Positions 26,162 to 34,624 of a stretch of 64,000 nucleotides of DNA are shown one piece after another. The stretch is from Saccharibacillus sacchari DSM 19268. Its GTDB lineage: Bacteria > Bacillota > Bacilli > Paenibacillales > Paenibacillaceae. The stretch is from the NCBI RefSeq assembly GCF_000585395.1, contig NZ_KK073875.1, positions 5,733,519-5,797,518 on the forward strand. The letters are read 5' to 3'. Position 1 is the stretch's first letter, and each line of letters begins with the position of its first letter. Under the pieces are notes generated by a model, which ran no database searches, was not told the origin of the DNA, and saw only the letters and a list, made by a program, of their open reading frames with translations. The translations under genes and the position numbers were made by a program.

Positions 26162-26755
26162 TCAGGCTTGGCCTTCTTTGAGCTTTTCGGGCGTTAGGGT
26201 GAATACGACAACACCCAGTTCGTCGTCGCGGCGTTTGACGCCGAAGCCGAATTCGGGGCGGTGTTGGCGTTCCATGCCGATCTTCGCCAAGACGCGCAGC
26301 GAAGCTGCATTTTTGACGAAACAGCGGGCTTGAATGCGCTCCAGTTCCAGATGCTCAAAGCCGAAGTCAGCCAGGGCGGCTGCGGCTTCGGTGGCGTAGC
26401 CCTTGCCCCAATATTCGTGCGACAGGGCGAAGCCCAGTTCTGCTTTGCCGCCTCGGGCGTCCCAGCGTTGGAACGAACATAAGCCGATGATTTCTTCGCC
26501 GCCATGCAAAAAGATACCCAGATGAAGCGCGCTCAAGCTGCGGTAGGATTCTTCGATTTGTCGGTACACGCGATCCGGGTTGCCGATACCGAAAGTCCGT
26601 CCGGCTGACGCCAGATAACGGTTCACCTCGGTATCGTCAGCCGTGCGGCTCCATTTCCGAATGTCTTCATGGGTCAAGATCCGCAATTCCAGACGCTCCG
26701 TTCGAATCGGCAACCAGCTCGGCAGGTTACCGGAAATTCTCTCTTTGTCCGCCAT
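26162..26755 (-). CDS. GNAT family N-acetyltransferase (RimJ/RimL type)
   Basis: 197 residues. Starts with RTERLELRILTHEDIRKW, the usual opening of RimJ/RimL-like enzymes. The acetyl-CoA loop motif appears in SHEYWGKGYATEAAAALADFGFEHL and the later ARCFVKNAASLRVLAKIGM. It transfers acetyl groups from acetyl-CoA, possibly to a ribosomal protein N-terminus or a small amine. GGGGAG precedes the ATG. It lies 28 nt downstream of the AAC(3)-like gene, so the two acetyltransferases form an operon. Confidence 0.9.
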   Translation of the reverse strand: MADKERISGNLPSWLPIRTERLELRILTHEDIRKWSRTADDTEVNRYLASAGRTFGIGNPDRVYRQIEESYRSLSALHLGIFLHGGEEIIGLCSFQRWDARGGKAELGFALSHEYWGKGYATEAAAALADFGFEHLELERIQARCFVKNAASLRVLAKIGMERQHRPEFGFGVKRRDDELGVVVFTLTPEKLKEGQA

Positions 26756-26783
26756 GTCTTTGTTCTCCCCTCATCATTATGCG

Positions 26784-27590
26784 TTAACGATACAACTCCA
26801 GCCAGCGTACGGCGTAATCCACCAGCACGCGCTGGCGAATCAGACGGCATTCCGCTTGGCCGATTTTTCCTCGCGAAACGGAAGCACTCCGTTCGGTCTC
26901 GAAGTCGGCTCCCATCCGTTCAAAATCATCCGAATCGAAATTGATATCGCCGAACGATACCCATTCCTGCCCGTTTTCGCCCATCACTTTCGCCTTGGGA
27001 CGCAGCTCTTTTTTCCCCCGATAGTTCGCACGATACTCTGCCAGATGGAAAGACGTATTCGTGCCGTATCCGGTCCCCAGCATCAGAACCCAAGCATCCC
27101 GCTCATATAGACGCGCGAGCGGCGAGCCCTCTCCCAGCCCGTAGCCCAGCGAATGATTATCTGTCACTCCGGCAGCTTGAGGTCCGCGTGCGGCAAAAGA
27201 CAGATGCGGGTGACTGCTGCGAATCGTCCCGCGCTGTTTGCGAAACGTCTCGGGAATCGCTCCCATACCCGTAGTCAGCGTCATGTCCGGATCGTAGACA
27301 GGCATCTCGTCCCTCACCAAATCCCACCAACGCGGATCAAGCGGCGGATTCATCCAAATCGCCGGATCGGTCAATTCGGACGATTGCGTCGGCATCACGA
27401 GCGTCCCTTCTTCGCCGATCGCATCCTCCAGACCCAACACCACGGCCTCCGCTCCGCCTGCGATCCATCCGCCTATAGCTTTGAGGGATGAATGCACCAA
27501 CAGCACGGAGCCGGACTGCACGCCGCTCGCTCGGACTTGTTCGGCAATCGAACTCCTTGTATGGGGTCTTTCCGTAATAGGTTGTTTCAT
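26784..27590 (-). CDS. Aminoglycoside N3-acetyltransferase-like (AAC(3)/YokD family)
   Basis: 268 residues from the ATG at 27590, preceded by AAGGAG (13 nt). The longer frame to 27665 has no ribosome site and the extra 25 residues are basic and unlike the family. The motif LLVHSSLKAIGGWIAGGAEAVVLGLEDAIGEEGTLVMPT is diagnostic, as are SSHPHLSFAARGPQA and GLGEGSPLARLYERDAWVLMLGTGYGTNTSFHLAEYR. It acetylates amino groups using acetyl-CoA. Chromosomal copies such as YokD do not always confer aminoglycoside resistance. Confidence 0.88.
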   Translation of the reverse strand: MKQPITERPHTRSSIAEQVRASGVQSGSVLLVHSSLKAIGGWIAGGAEAVVLGLEDAIGEEGTLVMPTQSSELTDPAIWMNPPLDPRWWDLVRDEMPVYDPDMTLTTGMGAIPETFRKQRGTIRSSHPHLSFAARGPQAAGVTDNHSLGYGLGEGSPLARLYERDAWVLMLGTGYGTNTSFHLAEYRANYRGKKELRPKAKVMGENGQEWVSFGDINFDSDDFERMGADFETERSASVSRGKIGQAECRLIRQRVLVDYAVRWLELYR

Positions 27591-27772
27591 TGTAGTTTCT
27601 CTGCTCCTTCGGATTGTAAAAATCGTTGGGCTCGAGCAGCCGCATCGAATCGAACACGTTCTCAATCATGCGGACTGCACGTTGAATTCCATCCCGGCCG
27701 CGCATGAAAGTGTTCTTTCAGTGTAACACGAAATGTTCACGCAAAAAGCTTTTGACGCAAACGAACGTACGC

Positions 27773-27808
27773 AAAAATCCGAGCAGCTCGTTGCCGGGCT
27801 GCTCGGAT
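27773..27808 (-). terminator. sdhB terminator
   Basis: On the minus strand ATCCGAGCAGC and GCTGCTCGGAT (11 bp) surround CCGGCAACGA and are followed by TTTTTG, 38 nt after the sdhB stop. Confidence 0.85.
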
Positions 27809-27845
27809 CGATATGCAAGTCGAAAAGCTTCTTTCGCTCAAAAGC

Positions 27846-28631
27846 TTACTGTGCGAACCAACGCTTGAACATGCGCTTGGTCGTCTGCTTGTTCAGCTCC
27901 GCGATGGATGTCGTAAGCGGAATGCCTTTCGGGCACGCGCGTACGCAGTTCTGCGAGTTGCCGCAGCCTTCGATTCCGTCCGAGCCTTCCATCAGCATGT
28001 CCAGACGATCGTCGGCGTTCATCTCGCCCGTCGGGTGAGCATTGAACAGACGAACCTGCGACAAAGCAGCCGGACCGATGAAATCGGTCTTGTCATTGAC
28101 GTTCGGGCAGGCTTGCAGGCAGACGCCGCAAGTCATGCACTTGGACAATTCATACGCCCACTGACGCTTTTTCTCCGGCATGCGAGGGCCTGCGCCCAGA
28201 TCGTACGTGCCGTCGATCGGAATCCATGCTTTGACTTTTTTCAACGCGTTAAACATCCGGCTGCGGTCAATAACCAGGTCGCGCACGACCGGGAACGTCG
28301 ACATCGGTGCAATCCGAACCGGCTGCTCCAACTGATCCACCAGCGCCGAGCAGGCTTGACGCGGCTTGCCGTTAATAACCATCGAACAAGCGCCGCATAC
28401 TTCTTCGAGACAGTTCGACTCCCAGCATACAGGCGCCGTCGCTCCGCCGCCCGCATTGACCGGGTTGCGCTGAATCTCCATCAGGGCGCTGATTACGTTC
28501 ATCCCCGGACGGTAAGGGAGATCGAATTCTTCGGTGTAAGGCTTGGTTTCTGGCGTATCCTGACGGGTGATGATAAATTTGACTCGTCTGGCTGTATTCT
28601 GAGCTGCGTTCGGTGCAGTTGTTTCCGCCAT
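27846..28631 (-). CDS. sdhB: Succinate dehydrogenase iron-sulfur subunit
   Basis: 261 residues from the ATG at 28631 (GGGGGAG 8 nt upstream; an ATG 21 nt earlier is less well placed). The [2Fe-2S] domain ligands are CWESNCLEEVCGACSM and the later cysteine in PRQAC. The C-terminal ferredoxin-like domain has CMTCGVCLQACPNV and CGNSQNCVRACPKG for the 4Fe-4S and 3Fe-4S clusters. It passes electrons from the SdhA flavin to menaquinone at SdhC. It is separated from sdhA by 599 nt containing two palindromic elements, which is unusual for this operon. Confidence 0.95.
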   Translation of the reverse strand: MAETTAPNAAQNTARRVKFIITRQDTPETKPYTEEFDLPYRPGMNVISALMEIQRNPVNAGGGATAPVCWESNCLEEVCGACSMVINGKPRQACSALVDQLEQPVRIAPMSTFPVVRDLVIDRSRMFNALKKVKAWIPIDGTYDLGAGPRMPEKKRQWAYELSKCMTCGVCLQACPNVNDKTDFIGPAALSQVRLFNAHPTGEMNADDRLDMLMEGSDGIEGCGNSQNCVRACPKGIPLTTSIAELNKQTTKRMFKRWFAQ

Positions 28632-28670
28632 CGTCTGTTCTCCCCCATTCATTTTACGGCGAGGTCCTAT

Positions 28671-28878
28671 GCGTTTAAAAGAAGGGAAGAAAGGCCGGGA
28701 AAAAGATGTTCGTTTCGATCGCTTGTTGACCCCGGGAATGTGGATTGGATTTTAATATAGAATATTCCCGAGGTCAAAGGCGAACTATAGCCTCTGCTTC
28801 CGAAGTGACTTTCTCCGAAAGTCTTTAGCTTCTCCACTGAACATCTTCTTCCCTTTTCTTCTTCCTTTAAAAGCATGA
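28671..28878. repeat. Long hairpin element (divergent copy) between sdhA and sdhB
   Basis: A roughly 205-nt imperfect palindrome just upstream of sdhB. Outer arms include GATGTTC and GAACATC; inner arms are TTGACCCCGGGAAT and ATTCCCGAGGTCAA. CGCTTGTTGACC and CAAAGGCG parallel the CGCTGTCTCAC and CAAAGGCGTC blocks of the GAGAAATTC family, so this seems a diverged relative. A second internal stem GACTTTC...GAAAGTC lies at about 28811-28824. Confidence 0.65.
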
Positions 28879-29049
28879 CCTTTCCGTTCAATCTTTTTAT
28901 CGGGTTAAAAGAGGTTCCGCGTCATAGATCGATGACGCGATCACTGTGATTTTTTTAAAAAAAGTTTGAGAAGAACATACTTCTCAATGGTACGCCCTAC
29001 AATTCTATTAGACCTTAACGCTTCTTGTGAAGCGCTTTATAATTAACCA

Positions 29050-29232
29050 TCCCCAGAAAGCCCTTGAAGGAGCGAAGCGACTGTGCGGAGGGAGAAATTC
29101 AGTGAAAGACGCCTTTGAACTCGGAAAACTTCCTCTATTAAATTAAATCAGTTTTCCGAGTGAGACAGCGCCTTGAACGAATTTCTCCCGCAGCACAGTT
29201 CTTAAGCTTCCCCTCCCGAACAGGACTTTCTC
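29050..29232. repeat. Long hairpin element, GAGAAATTC family (copy 2, inverted)
   Basis: Inverse orientation relative to the copies at 25.3 and 46.5 kb. It contains GACGCCTTTGAACTCGGAAAACT and its near-complement AGTTTTCCGAGTGAGACAGCG, framed by GGGAGAAATTC and GAATTTCTCCC. The outer arms (AAGGAGCGAAGCGACTGTGCGG and the facing CCGCAGCACAGTTCTTAAGCTTCC) again pair imperfectly. Its right end overlaps the sdhA stop codon. An additional small hairpin TTGAGAAG/CTTCTCAA lies at 28966-28989. Confidence 0.8.
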
Positions 29233-30973
29233 AATCTTTCGAATAGTCCCGAACGCGAGGCGGGATCAGCGAGACGTCGACAGGATCATAAGTGATCTTC
29301 GGACCATCGGCCGTCCATTCGGCTTTCGTCGTCTTCAGGAAATCCTCGTCGTTCCGCATCGGGAAGTCCGGCTTGTAGTGCGCGCCGCGGCTTTCGTCGC
29401 GGAGCAGGGCGCCTTTGGTCATGGCTTCGGCCAGCTCGAGCATATTCCAAAGCTGGCGCGTGAACGCGGCACTGGAGTTGTTCCACTTGGCCGTGTCGAT
29501 CATGTTGATCTTTTTGTAGCGCTGCTTGAGTTCCTTGATCTTGCCGATAGTCTGCTCCAGCTTGTCGTTGTAACGAACGACCGTCATGTTGTCGGTCATC
29601 CACTCGCCGAGTTCGCGGTGCAGGACATAGGCGTTTTCAGTGCCGTCCATGCCGAGCAGCTCGTTGTAGCGCGCTTCATGTTTCGACGTTTCGCGCTCGA
29701 ACAAGGTACTGGATAGATCGGCGGCCGATTTTTTGAGGCCCTTGATATACTCGACCGCTTTCGGACCGGCCACCATGCCGCCGTAGATCGCGGAGACGAG
29801 CGAATTCGCACCCAGACGGTTCGCGCCGTGGTACTGATACTCGCATTCGCCGGCTGCAAACAAACCGGGGATATTCGTCATTTGGTTATAGTCGACCCAC
29901 ATGCCGCCCATCGAATAATGGACTGCCGGGAAGATTTTCATCGGAATCTTGCGCGGATCGTCACCCATGAACTTTTCGTAAATTTCGATGATGCCGCCGA
30001 GTTTGACGTCGAGTTCTTTCGGGTCCTTATGCGAGAGATCCAGGTAGACCATGTTCTCGCCGTTGATGCCGAGCTTCTGATCGACGCAGACGTTGAAGAT
30101 TTCCCGGGTCGCGATATCGCGAGGCACCAGGTTGCCGTACGACGGATATTTCTCTTCGAGGAAATACCACGGCTTACCGTCTTTGTACGTCCAGATCCGC
30201 CCGCCTTCGCCGCGTGCCGATTCGGACATCAGCCGCAGCTTGTCGTCGCCCGGAATCGCCGTCGGGTGAATCTGAATGAACTCGCCGTTCGCATAATGAA
30301 CGCCCTGCTGGTAGACGGCGCTGGCCGCGGTACCCGTGTTGATGACCGAGTTGGTCGTTTTGCCGAAGATGATGCCGGGTCCGCCCGTTGCCAGAATCAC
30401 GGCGTCGGCCACGAACGTCTTGATTTCCATCGTCTTCAGATTCTGCGAGCTGACGCCGCGGCAGACGCCTTCGTCGTCCAGTACCGCGCCGAGGAATTCC
30501 CAGTTCTCGTACTTGGTCACGAGTCCTGCGGCTTCGTAGCGGCGAACCTGCTCGTCCAGCGCGTACAGCAGCTGCTGGCCTGTGGTCGCGCCCGCGAATG
30601 CCGTGCGGTGGAACTTGGTGCCGCCGAAGCGGCGGAAATCGAGCAGGCCCTCGGGCGTACGGTTGAACATGACGCCCATCCGGTCCATCAGGTGGATGAT
30701 GCCGGGAGCCGCCTCGCACATCGCTTTGACCGGAGGCTGGTTGGCGAGAAAGTCTCCGCCGTAAACCGTGTCGTCGAAGTGAATCCAAGGCGAATCGCCT
30801 TCGCCTTTTGTATTAACCGCTCCGTTGATGCCGCCTTGCGCGCACACGGAGTGCGAACGTTTGACGGGAACCACGGAGAATAATTGTACAGGAACGCCGG
30901 CTTCGGCTGCTTTGACGGTCGCCATAAGGCCCGCGAGCCCGCCGCCGACGATAATAAGTCCGGATTTTGCCAT
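29231..30973 (-). CDS. sdhA: Succinate dehydrogenase flavoprotein subunit
   Basis: 580 residues. N-terminal FAD fold GGGLAGLMATVKAAEAG; covalent flavin histidine in KRSHSVCAQGGINGA; HRTAFAGATTGQQLL in the substrate lid region; MGGMWVDYNQMTNIPGLFAAGEC and YHGANRLGANSLVSAIYGG near the active site and flavin. It oxidises succinate to fumarate in the citric acid cycle at the membrane. GGGGGA lies before the ATG, 17 nt after sdhC. Size and motifs match the menaquinone-linked Bacillus-type enzyme. Confidence 0.97.
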   Translation of the reverse strand: MAKSGLIIVGGGLAGLMATVKAAEAGVPVQLFSVVPVKRSHSVCAQGGINGAVNTKGEGDSPWIHFDDTVYGGDFLANQPPVKAMCEAAPGIIHLMDRMGVMFNRTPEGLLDFRRFGGTKFHRTAFAGATTGQQLLYALDEQVRRYEAAGLVTKYENWEFLGAVLDDEGVCRGVSSQNLKTMEIKTFVADAVILATGGPGIIFGKTTNSVINTGTAASAVYQQGVHYANGEFIQIHPTAIPGDDKLRLMSESARGEGGRIWTYKDGKPWYFLEEKYPSYGNLVPRDIATREIFNVCVDQKLGINGENMVYLDLSHKDPKELDVKLGGIIEIYEKFMGDDPRKIPMKIFPAVHYSMGGMWVDYNQMTNIPGLFAAGECEYQYHGANRLGANSLVSAIYGGMVAGPKAVEYIKGLKKSAADLSSTLFERETSKHEARYNELLGMDGTENAYVLHRELGEWMTDNMTVVRYNDKLEQTIGKIKELKQRYKKINMIDTAKWNNSSAAFTRQLWNMLELAEAMTKGALLRDESRGAHYKPDFPMRNDEDFLKTTKAEWTADGPKITYDPVDVSLIPPRVRDYSKD

Positions 30974-30990
30974 GTCTGCTTAAGTCCCCC

Positions 30991-31662
30991 TTAACCGATC
31001 AATGTTTGGAGTGTCGTGGTAATGACGCTGGCCGTGTCCGCGAATTCTTCGCTGCGGAAAGCAAACAGCGACATCATGAACAGCGCGGTCACGATCGCGA
31101 ACAAGCCCAGGCAGATGTAAGAAGAGATACGCTGCGCGCGCGGGCCGACCGTGATGCCCCAACTAACAAAGAATGCCCACACGCCGTTGGCGAAGTGGAA
31201 CGTTGTCGCAATAACGCCGACGAGGAAGAAAATAAAGAAACCGGGCTGAGTGACGATATCGTGCATCCAGCCGCCAAGCTCGTCATGCGTGACGTTGCCG
31301 AGCGTGATCTGGAAGCGTGTCGTGTAAACGTGCCAGATGATGAAGACAAAAGCAATTACGCCCGTGATGCGCTGCATCACGAAACGCCAGTTGCGCTCCG
31401 TCTTGAAATGCCCCAGGTTGGGCTGCGCCTGATAAGCGATATAAAGCCCGTATACGCCGTGAAAGAGCAGCGGAAGCCAGATCGCGAACAGTTCAAGGAA
31501 AAAAACGAGTGGTAGATCGTTGAGTGTGCGCACCGCGTCGCGGAAGCCTTCCGGACCGCCGTCGTAAGCCGCGAAGTTGGTGATCGCGTGCTCGATAAGG
31601 AATAAACTGATCGGAATCAGCCCCAGTAACGAGTGCACCTTTCTGGCGTAGTAACCTTTCAT
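30991..31662 (-). CDS. sdhC: Succinate dehydrogenase cytochrome b558 subunit
   Basis: 223 residues with five hydrophobic helices. Histidines in helices (KVHSLLG, IEHAITNFAAYDGG, LFHGVYGLYIAYQ, IWHVYTTRF, TFHFANGVWAFFVSWGI) fit the diheme b558 anchor of B. subtilis. It anchors SdhAB and carries the menaquinone sites. AAAGGGG precedes the ATG. First gene of sdhCAB. Confidence 0.95.
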   Translation of the reverse strand: MKGYYARKVHSLLGLIPISLFLIEHAITNFAAYDGGPEGFRDAVRTLNDLPLVFFLELFAIWLPLLFHGVYGLYIAYQAQPNLGHFKTERNWRFVMQRITGVIAFVFIIWHVYTTRFQITLGNVTHDELGGWMHDIVTQPGFFIFFLVGVIATTFHFANGVWAFFVSWGITVGPRAQRISSYICLGLFAIVTALFMMSLFAFRSEEFADTASVITTTLQTLIG

Positions 31663-31741
31663 CTGCCGAACCGTCCCCTTTCATCATTCGACATTCCGCT
31701 GCCCGTCGGAATCAAATCCTTCATGCCGCAAAATGTCCGTT

Positions 31742-31755
31742 TTAGAACGTTTTCA
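31742..31755 (-). promoter_or_regulatory. cre-like site upstream of sdhC
   Basis: On the minus strand TGAAAACGTTCTAA fits the catabolite response element TGWAANCGNTNWCA with one mismatch. It lies in the sdhC leader, downstream of the proposed promoter, a position suited to CcpA roadblock repression. A single motif of this length can occur by chance. Confidence 0.4.
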
Positions 31756-31822
31756 TAAATCCCATAACGAAATTTTCCGCTTTGCCGACCCGCCTGCCTC
31801 AGCCTGCAAAAAGCCGGGAGCT

Positions 31823-31873
31823 AGTACTCTTAACGTTGACAAGATACTATACCCTTTACAATTTTGTGAACAA
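31823..31873 (-). promoter_or_regulatory. Candidate sdhCAB promoter with palindrome remnant
   Basis: On the minus strand TTGTTC (31868-31873) and TATAGT (31846-31851) are 16 nt apart. The adjacent sequence (31823-31848) contains TTAACGTTGACAAGATACT on the plus strand, like the end of the AGTACCTTGTC repeat family, so a degenerate repeat end may overlap the promoter. The leader to sdhC would be about 180 nt. The rest of 31874-32208 shows no gene. Confidence 0.4.
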
Positions 31874-32208
31874 AGCAGCTTCTCTTTTATGTTACTCCAA
31901 AATTTCAGAGAATGGAACCAATATGGCGACTTTTTGAAAACAAAAAATTCCTGCATAGTATATGTAAGCGTGCATAAAGGTTAACTTATCAACAACCATT
32001 TAAACGGGCTTGACTGCTTTGAATCGAGTACTGAAGCGCATTGCAGCGGTGTTCGTGCCTTTATCCATAAGGAAACGCTTCCAAAATTAGGGCGTTCACT
32101 AAATCGTCACTTTTGCAGAAAACATTTCTCTCTTGCCTGCTTATCAACGGTCGCTTCTGCTTGCTGGGATTTCAACCTTTTGAGTCATATTCATTCCTTT
32201 TCAAAACG

Positions 32209-32246
32209 ATAAAAAAAGCAGACGGAAAGGTTGGAACAGGTCTGCA
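32209..32246 (-). terminator. ktrA terminator
   Basis: On the minus strand GCAGAC and GTCTGC enclose a 16-nt loop and are followed by TTTTTTT, 57 nt after the ktrA stop. Confidence 0.7.
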
Positions 32247-32302
32247 AACCCACTTCTTTTCGAAGGTTGCGCATGCCTGCCTATTCCCCTGCCGTCCGCC
32301 TA

Positions 32303-32974
32303 TTATTCTTCCACGTTCACCACTTCGCGTTCAAACTGTTCGATCCGGTCATTCGGACCGGCGATCACCATGATATCCCCTTCGTGCATCTGGTCCAGCG
32401 CCGTCGGCGCAATCGTCACGCCCGCTTCCGTCCGCAAGGCGACGATGGTGCAGCCGAAACGCGTGCGCGAATTCAGGTCGGCAATCGTGCGCGAGTTGAG
32501 ACAGCTCGGCACAAGCATCTCAACGATCGAATAATCATCCGACAGCTTGATATAGTCCAACAGGTTCGGAGTAACAAGCTGATGCGCCACCCGGATGCCC
32601 ATGTCGCGCTCGGGGAAAATCACCTGGTCGACGCCGATCTTTTCCAACGCCCGACCGTGCAGCACCGTAATCGCTTTGGCAACCACTTTTTTCACACCCA
32701 GCTCTTTAAGCAGGATCGCGGCCAGGATGCTGGTCTGCATATTTTCCCCGATCGCCACGATGCCGCAGTCGAAGTTCCGGATGCCGAGCGAACGCAGCAT
32801 TTCCTCGTCCGTAGCGTCGGCGACCGACGCGTACGTGAAACGGTCTCCCACCTCTTCCACGACCTCCTCGCTGCGGTCGACGCCCATGACCTCGTAACCG
32901 AGCTCGATCAGTTCCATGCCCAGGCTCATGCCGAAACGCCCTAAACCGACTACCACGAATTGTTGTGTACCCAA
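32303..32974 (-). CDS. ktrA: Potassium uptake regulatory subunit KtrA (RCK)
   Basis: 223 residues from a TTG start. RCK_N domain: FVVVGLGRFGMSLGMELIELGYEVMGVD with the dinucleotide motif GLGRFG, then the acidic D closing strand 2. The RCK_C domain (from about residue 140) would bind c-di-AMP in KtrA/KtrC proteins. It forms an octameric ring that gates KtrB. It lies 15 nt downstream of ktrB. Ktr families A/B and C/D are hard to separate; the ktrB-adjacent arrangement favours KtrAB. Confidence 0.92.
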   Translation of the reverse strand: MGTQQFVVVGLGRFGMSLGMELIELGYEVMGVDRSEEVVEEVGDRFTYASVADATDEEMLRSLGIRNFDCGIVAIGENMQTSILAAILLKELGVKKVVAKAITVLHGRALEKIGVDQVIFPERDMGIRVAHQLVTPNLLDYIKLSDDYSIVEMLVPSCLNSRTIADLNSRTRFGCTIVALRTEAGVTIAPTALDQMHEGDIMVIAGPNDRIEQFEREVVNVEE

Positions 32975-32989
32975 TGTACTTGCACCGCC

Positions 32990-34330
32990 TTAACCAATAA
33001 TGATCTTGCCTTCGGGATACCGGAATTTCTCCGTGCTTTTCTTCGGTTTAAGCGCGTAAACGAGCGTCAGCAGACCGACCCGTCCGGCGAACATGGTCAG
33101 CGCGATCATCACTTTGCCGAACGTCGACAGCTCCGGCGTAAGTCCGAGCGACAACCCCACCGTGCCGAATGCGGAAGCCGTTTCGAACAGAATCACGATA
33201 AAATCGTGATCTTCGGTAGCCGACAGGATCATCGACACCACAATAACCAAAGCAAGCGCCAGCAAAATGATCGTCAGCGCTTTAAGAATACGTTCGCGCG
33301 CCAATCTTTGACGGAAAAAGACGACATCTTCGCGACCTCGCATCATCGCGATCATCGCGCCGATCGTGACCGCGAACGTCGTCGTTTTGATGCCGCCGCC
33401 CGTCGAGCCCGGCGAAGCGCCGATAAACATCAAAATCAACAGCATGAACTGCGTCGAATGATGCAAAGCGGTCAGATCGACCGAGTTGATGCCCGCGGTT
33501 CGCGGCGTGACGGATTGAAGCATCGCGCTCCAAAACTTTCCGCCCCAACCGAAGCGCCCCAACGTGCCGGTGTTGCTCCACTCGAAGATCAAAATAACGA
33601 CGAATCCGAGCAAAATCAGAAATCCGGTCGTGGCCAGCACCACTTTCGAATGAAGCGACAGCTTTTTCTTGCTTCGAAAATCAGCCAGATCGGATAGCAC
33701 GATAAAACCCAAACCGCCGAGTACGATCAGCGCGATAGCCGTCAGATTCATGATCGGGTCATCCGCATAATCCGTCAAACTGCGAAAATCCCCGAAAATA
33801 TCGAAGCCTGCATTGTTGAAAAAAGAAACAGAATGAAAAACCCCGTAATACAGCGCCCGGCCGAACGGCATATCAAAGGCCAAGCGCGCAGCGAACAATA
33901 ACGCTCCGGCTGCTTCAATCGCTAACGAGTAATACAACACGCGGCGGATCAGCCTGACAATCCCTTCAACCGACCCTTGGTTCATTGCTTCTTGCAGCAG
34001 CAGACGGTCGCGCAGCGAAATCCGCCGTTGAAAAACAAGCGCAAACAAGGTCGCCATCGTCATGAACCCGAGTCCGCCGATCTGAATCAAAACCAGAATG
34101 ACCATTTGACCGAATGTGCTAAAAAACGTGCCTGTGTCCACAACCACAAGTCCCGTCACGCATACTGCTGAAGTTGCCGTAAAAAAAGCATCGATCAACG
34201 GTAACGGCTGCCCCGTCGTATTGGAAATCGGCAGCATCAGTAACAGCGTGCCGATCAACACCATAACCGCATAACCCATAGCCAAAATCTGCGGCGGAGC
34301 GAATCTCATTTTGGGAACCGCCATGGCCAT
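32990..34330 (-). CDS. ktrB: Potassium transporter KtrB (TrkH/KtrB family)
   Basis: 446 residues from the ATG at 34330, with AAAGGGGAG 11 nt upstream. The frame is open 12 codons further, but that ATG is inside a palindromic repeat and has no ribosome site. Four pore loops are visible: TSAVCVTGL, SFFNNAGFD, RTAGINSVD and ASAFGTVGLSL. The glycines form the selectivity filter of this Na-dependent K uptake channel. It works with the KtrA ring encoded next. Confidence 0.94.
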   Translation of the reverse strand: MAMAVPKMRFAPPQILAMGYAVMVLIGTLLLMLPISNTTGQPLPLIDAFFTATSAVCVTGLVVVDTGTFFSTFGQMVILVLIQIGGLGFMTMATLFALVFQRRISLRDRLLLQEAMNQGSVEGIVRLIRRVLYYSLAIEAAGALLFAARLAFDMPFGRALYYGVFHSVSFFNNAGFDIFGDFRSLTDYADDPIMNLTAIALIVLGGLGFIVLSDLADFRSKKKLSLHSKVVLATTGFLILLGFVVILIFEWSNTGTLGRFGWGGKFWSAMLQSVTPRTAGINSVDLTALHHSTQFMLLILMFIGASPGSTGGGIKTTTFAVTIGAMIAMMRGREDVVFFRQRLARERILKALTIILLALALVIVVSMILSATEDHDFIVILFETASAFGTVGLSLGLTPELSTFGKVMIALTMFAGRVGLLTLVYALKPKKSTEKFRYPEGKIIIG

Positions 34331-34358
34331 ATTGTGCGCGTCTCCCCTTTCTCTCGCA

Positions 34359-34470
34359 AGTACCATGTCAGCACTAAAGGTAAGGTTACGCCCATCTGAG
34401 ATTTCGTACCTAACCCGTGTACGAAGTCTCAGTCGAACGTAAACCTATGATTAAGAGTTGGCAAAGTACT
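34359..34470. repeat. AGTACCTTGTC palindromic element in the ktrB leader
   Basis: 112 nt. Outer arms AGTACCATGTCAGCACT and GAGTTGGCAAAGTACT; middle arms GGTAAGGTTACG and CGTAAACC; inner stem CTGAGATTTCGTAC and GTACGAAGTCTCAG; loop core TACCTAACCCGTGTA (34407-34421). It differs from the 62.6-kb copy in the inner stem but keeps pairing and the loop. It lies between the proposed ktrB promoter and the start codon, so it would be in the mRNA leader. Confidence 0.78.
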
Positions 34471-34485
34471 ATTTCATATCGTTCT

Positions 34486-34515
34486 ATTATATCCGCACCC
34501 CCTCGGCAACCACAA
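34486..34515 (-). promoter_or_regulatory. Candidate ktrBA promoter
   Basis: On the minus strand TATAAT (34486-34491) is preceded by TTGTGG (34510-34515) at 18 nt. The predicted transcript begins just before the palindromic element. Confidence 0.45.
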
Positions 34516-34624
34516 TAACGATTTGAGCAGGAAAACGCCTGCAATTCATGCGCTTTGTGGTATGTGACTTTCGGAATATGGTATTTTAGAAAGAGGAATA
34601 CCAAATCCGGCAAGGAGGAAAATC

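Noticed and set aside
29828-30883. 351-codon frame opposite sdhA
   Set aside because: Antisense to a highly conserved gene; length is a by-product of G+C-rich codon bias.
31733-31984. Open frames in the sdhC-ktrA gap
   Set aside because: No ribosome sites; they overlap the proposed sdh promoter region.
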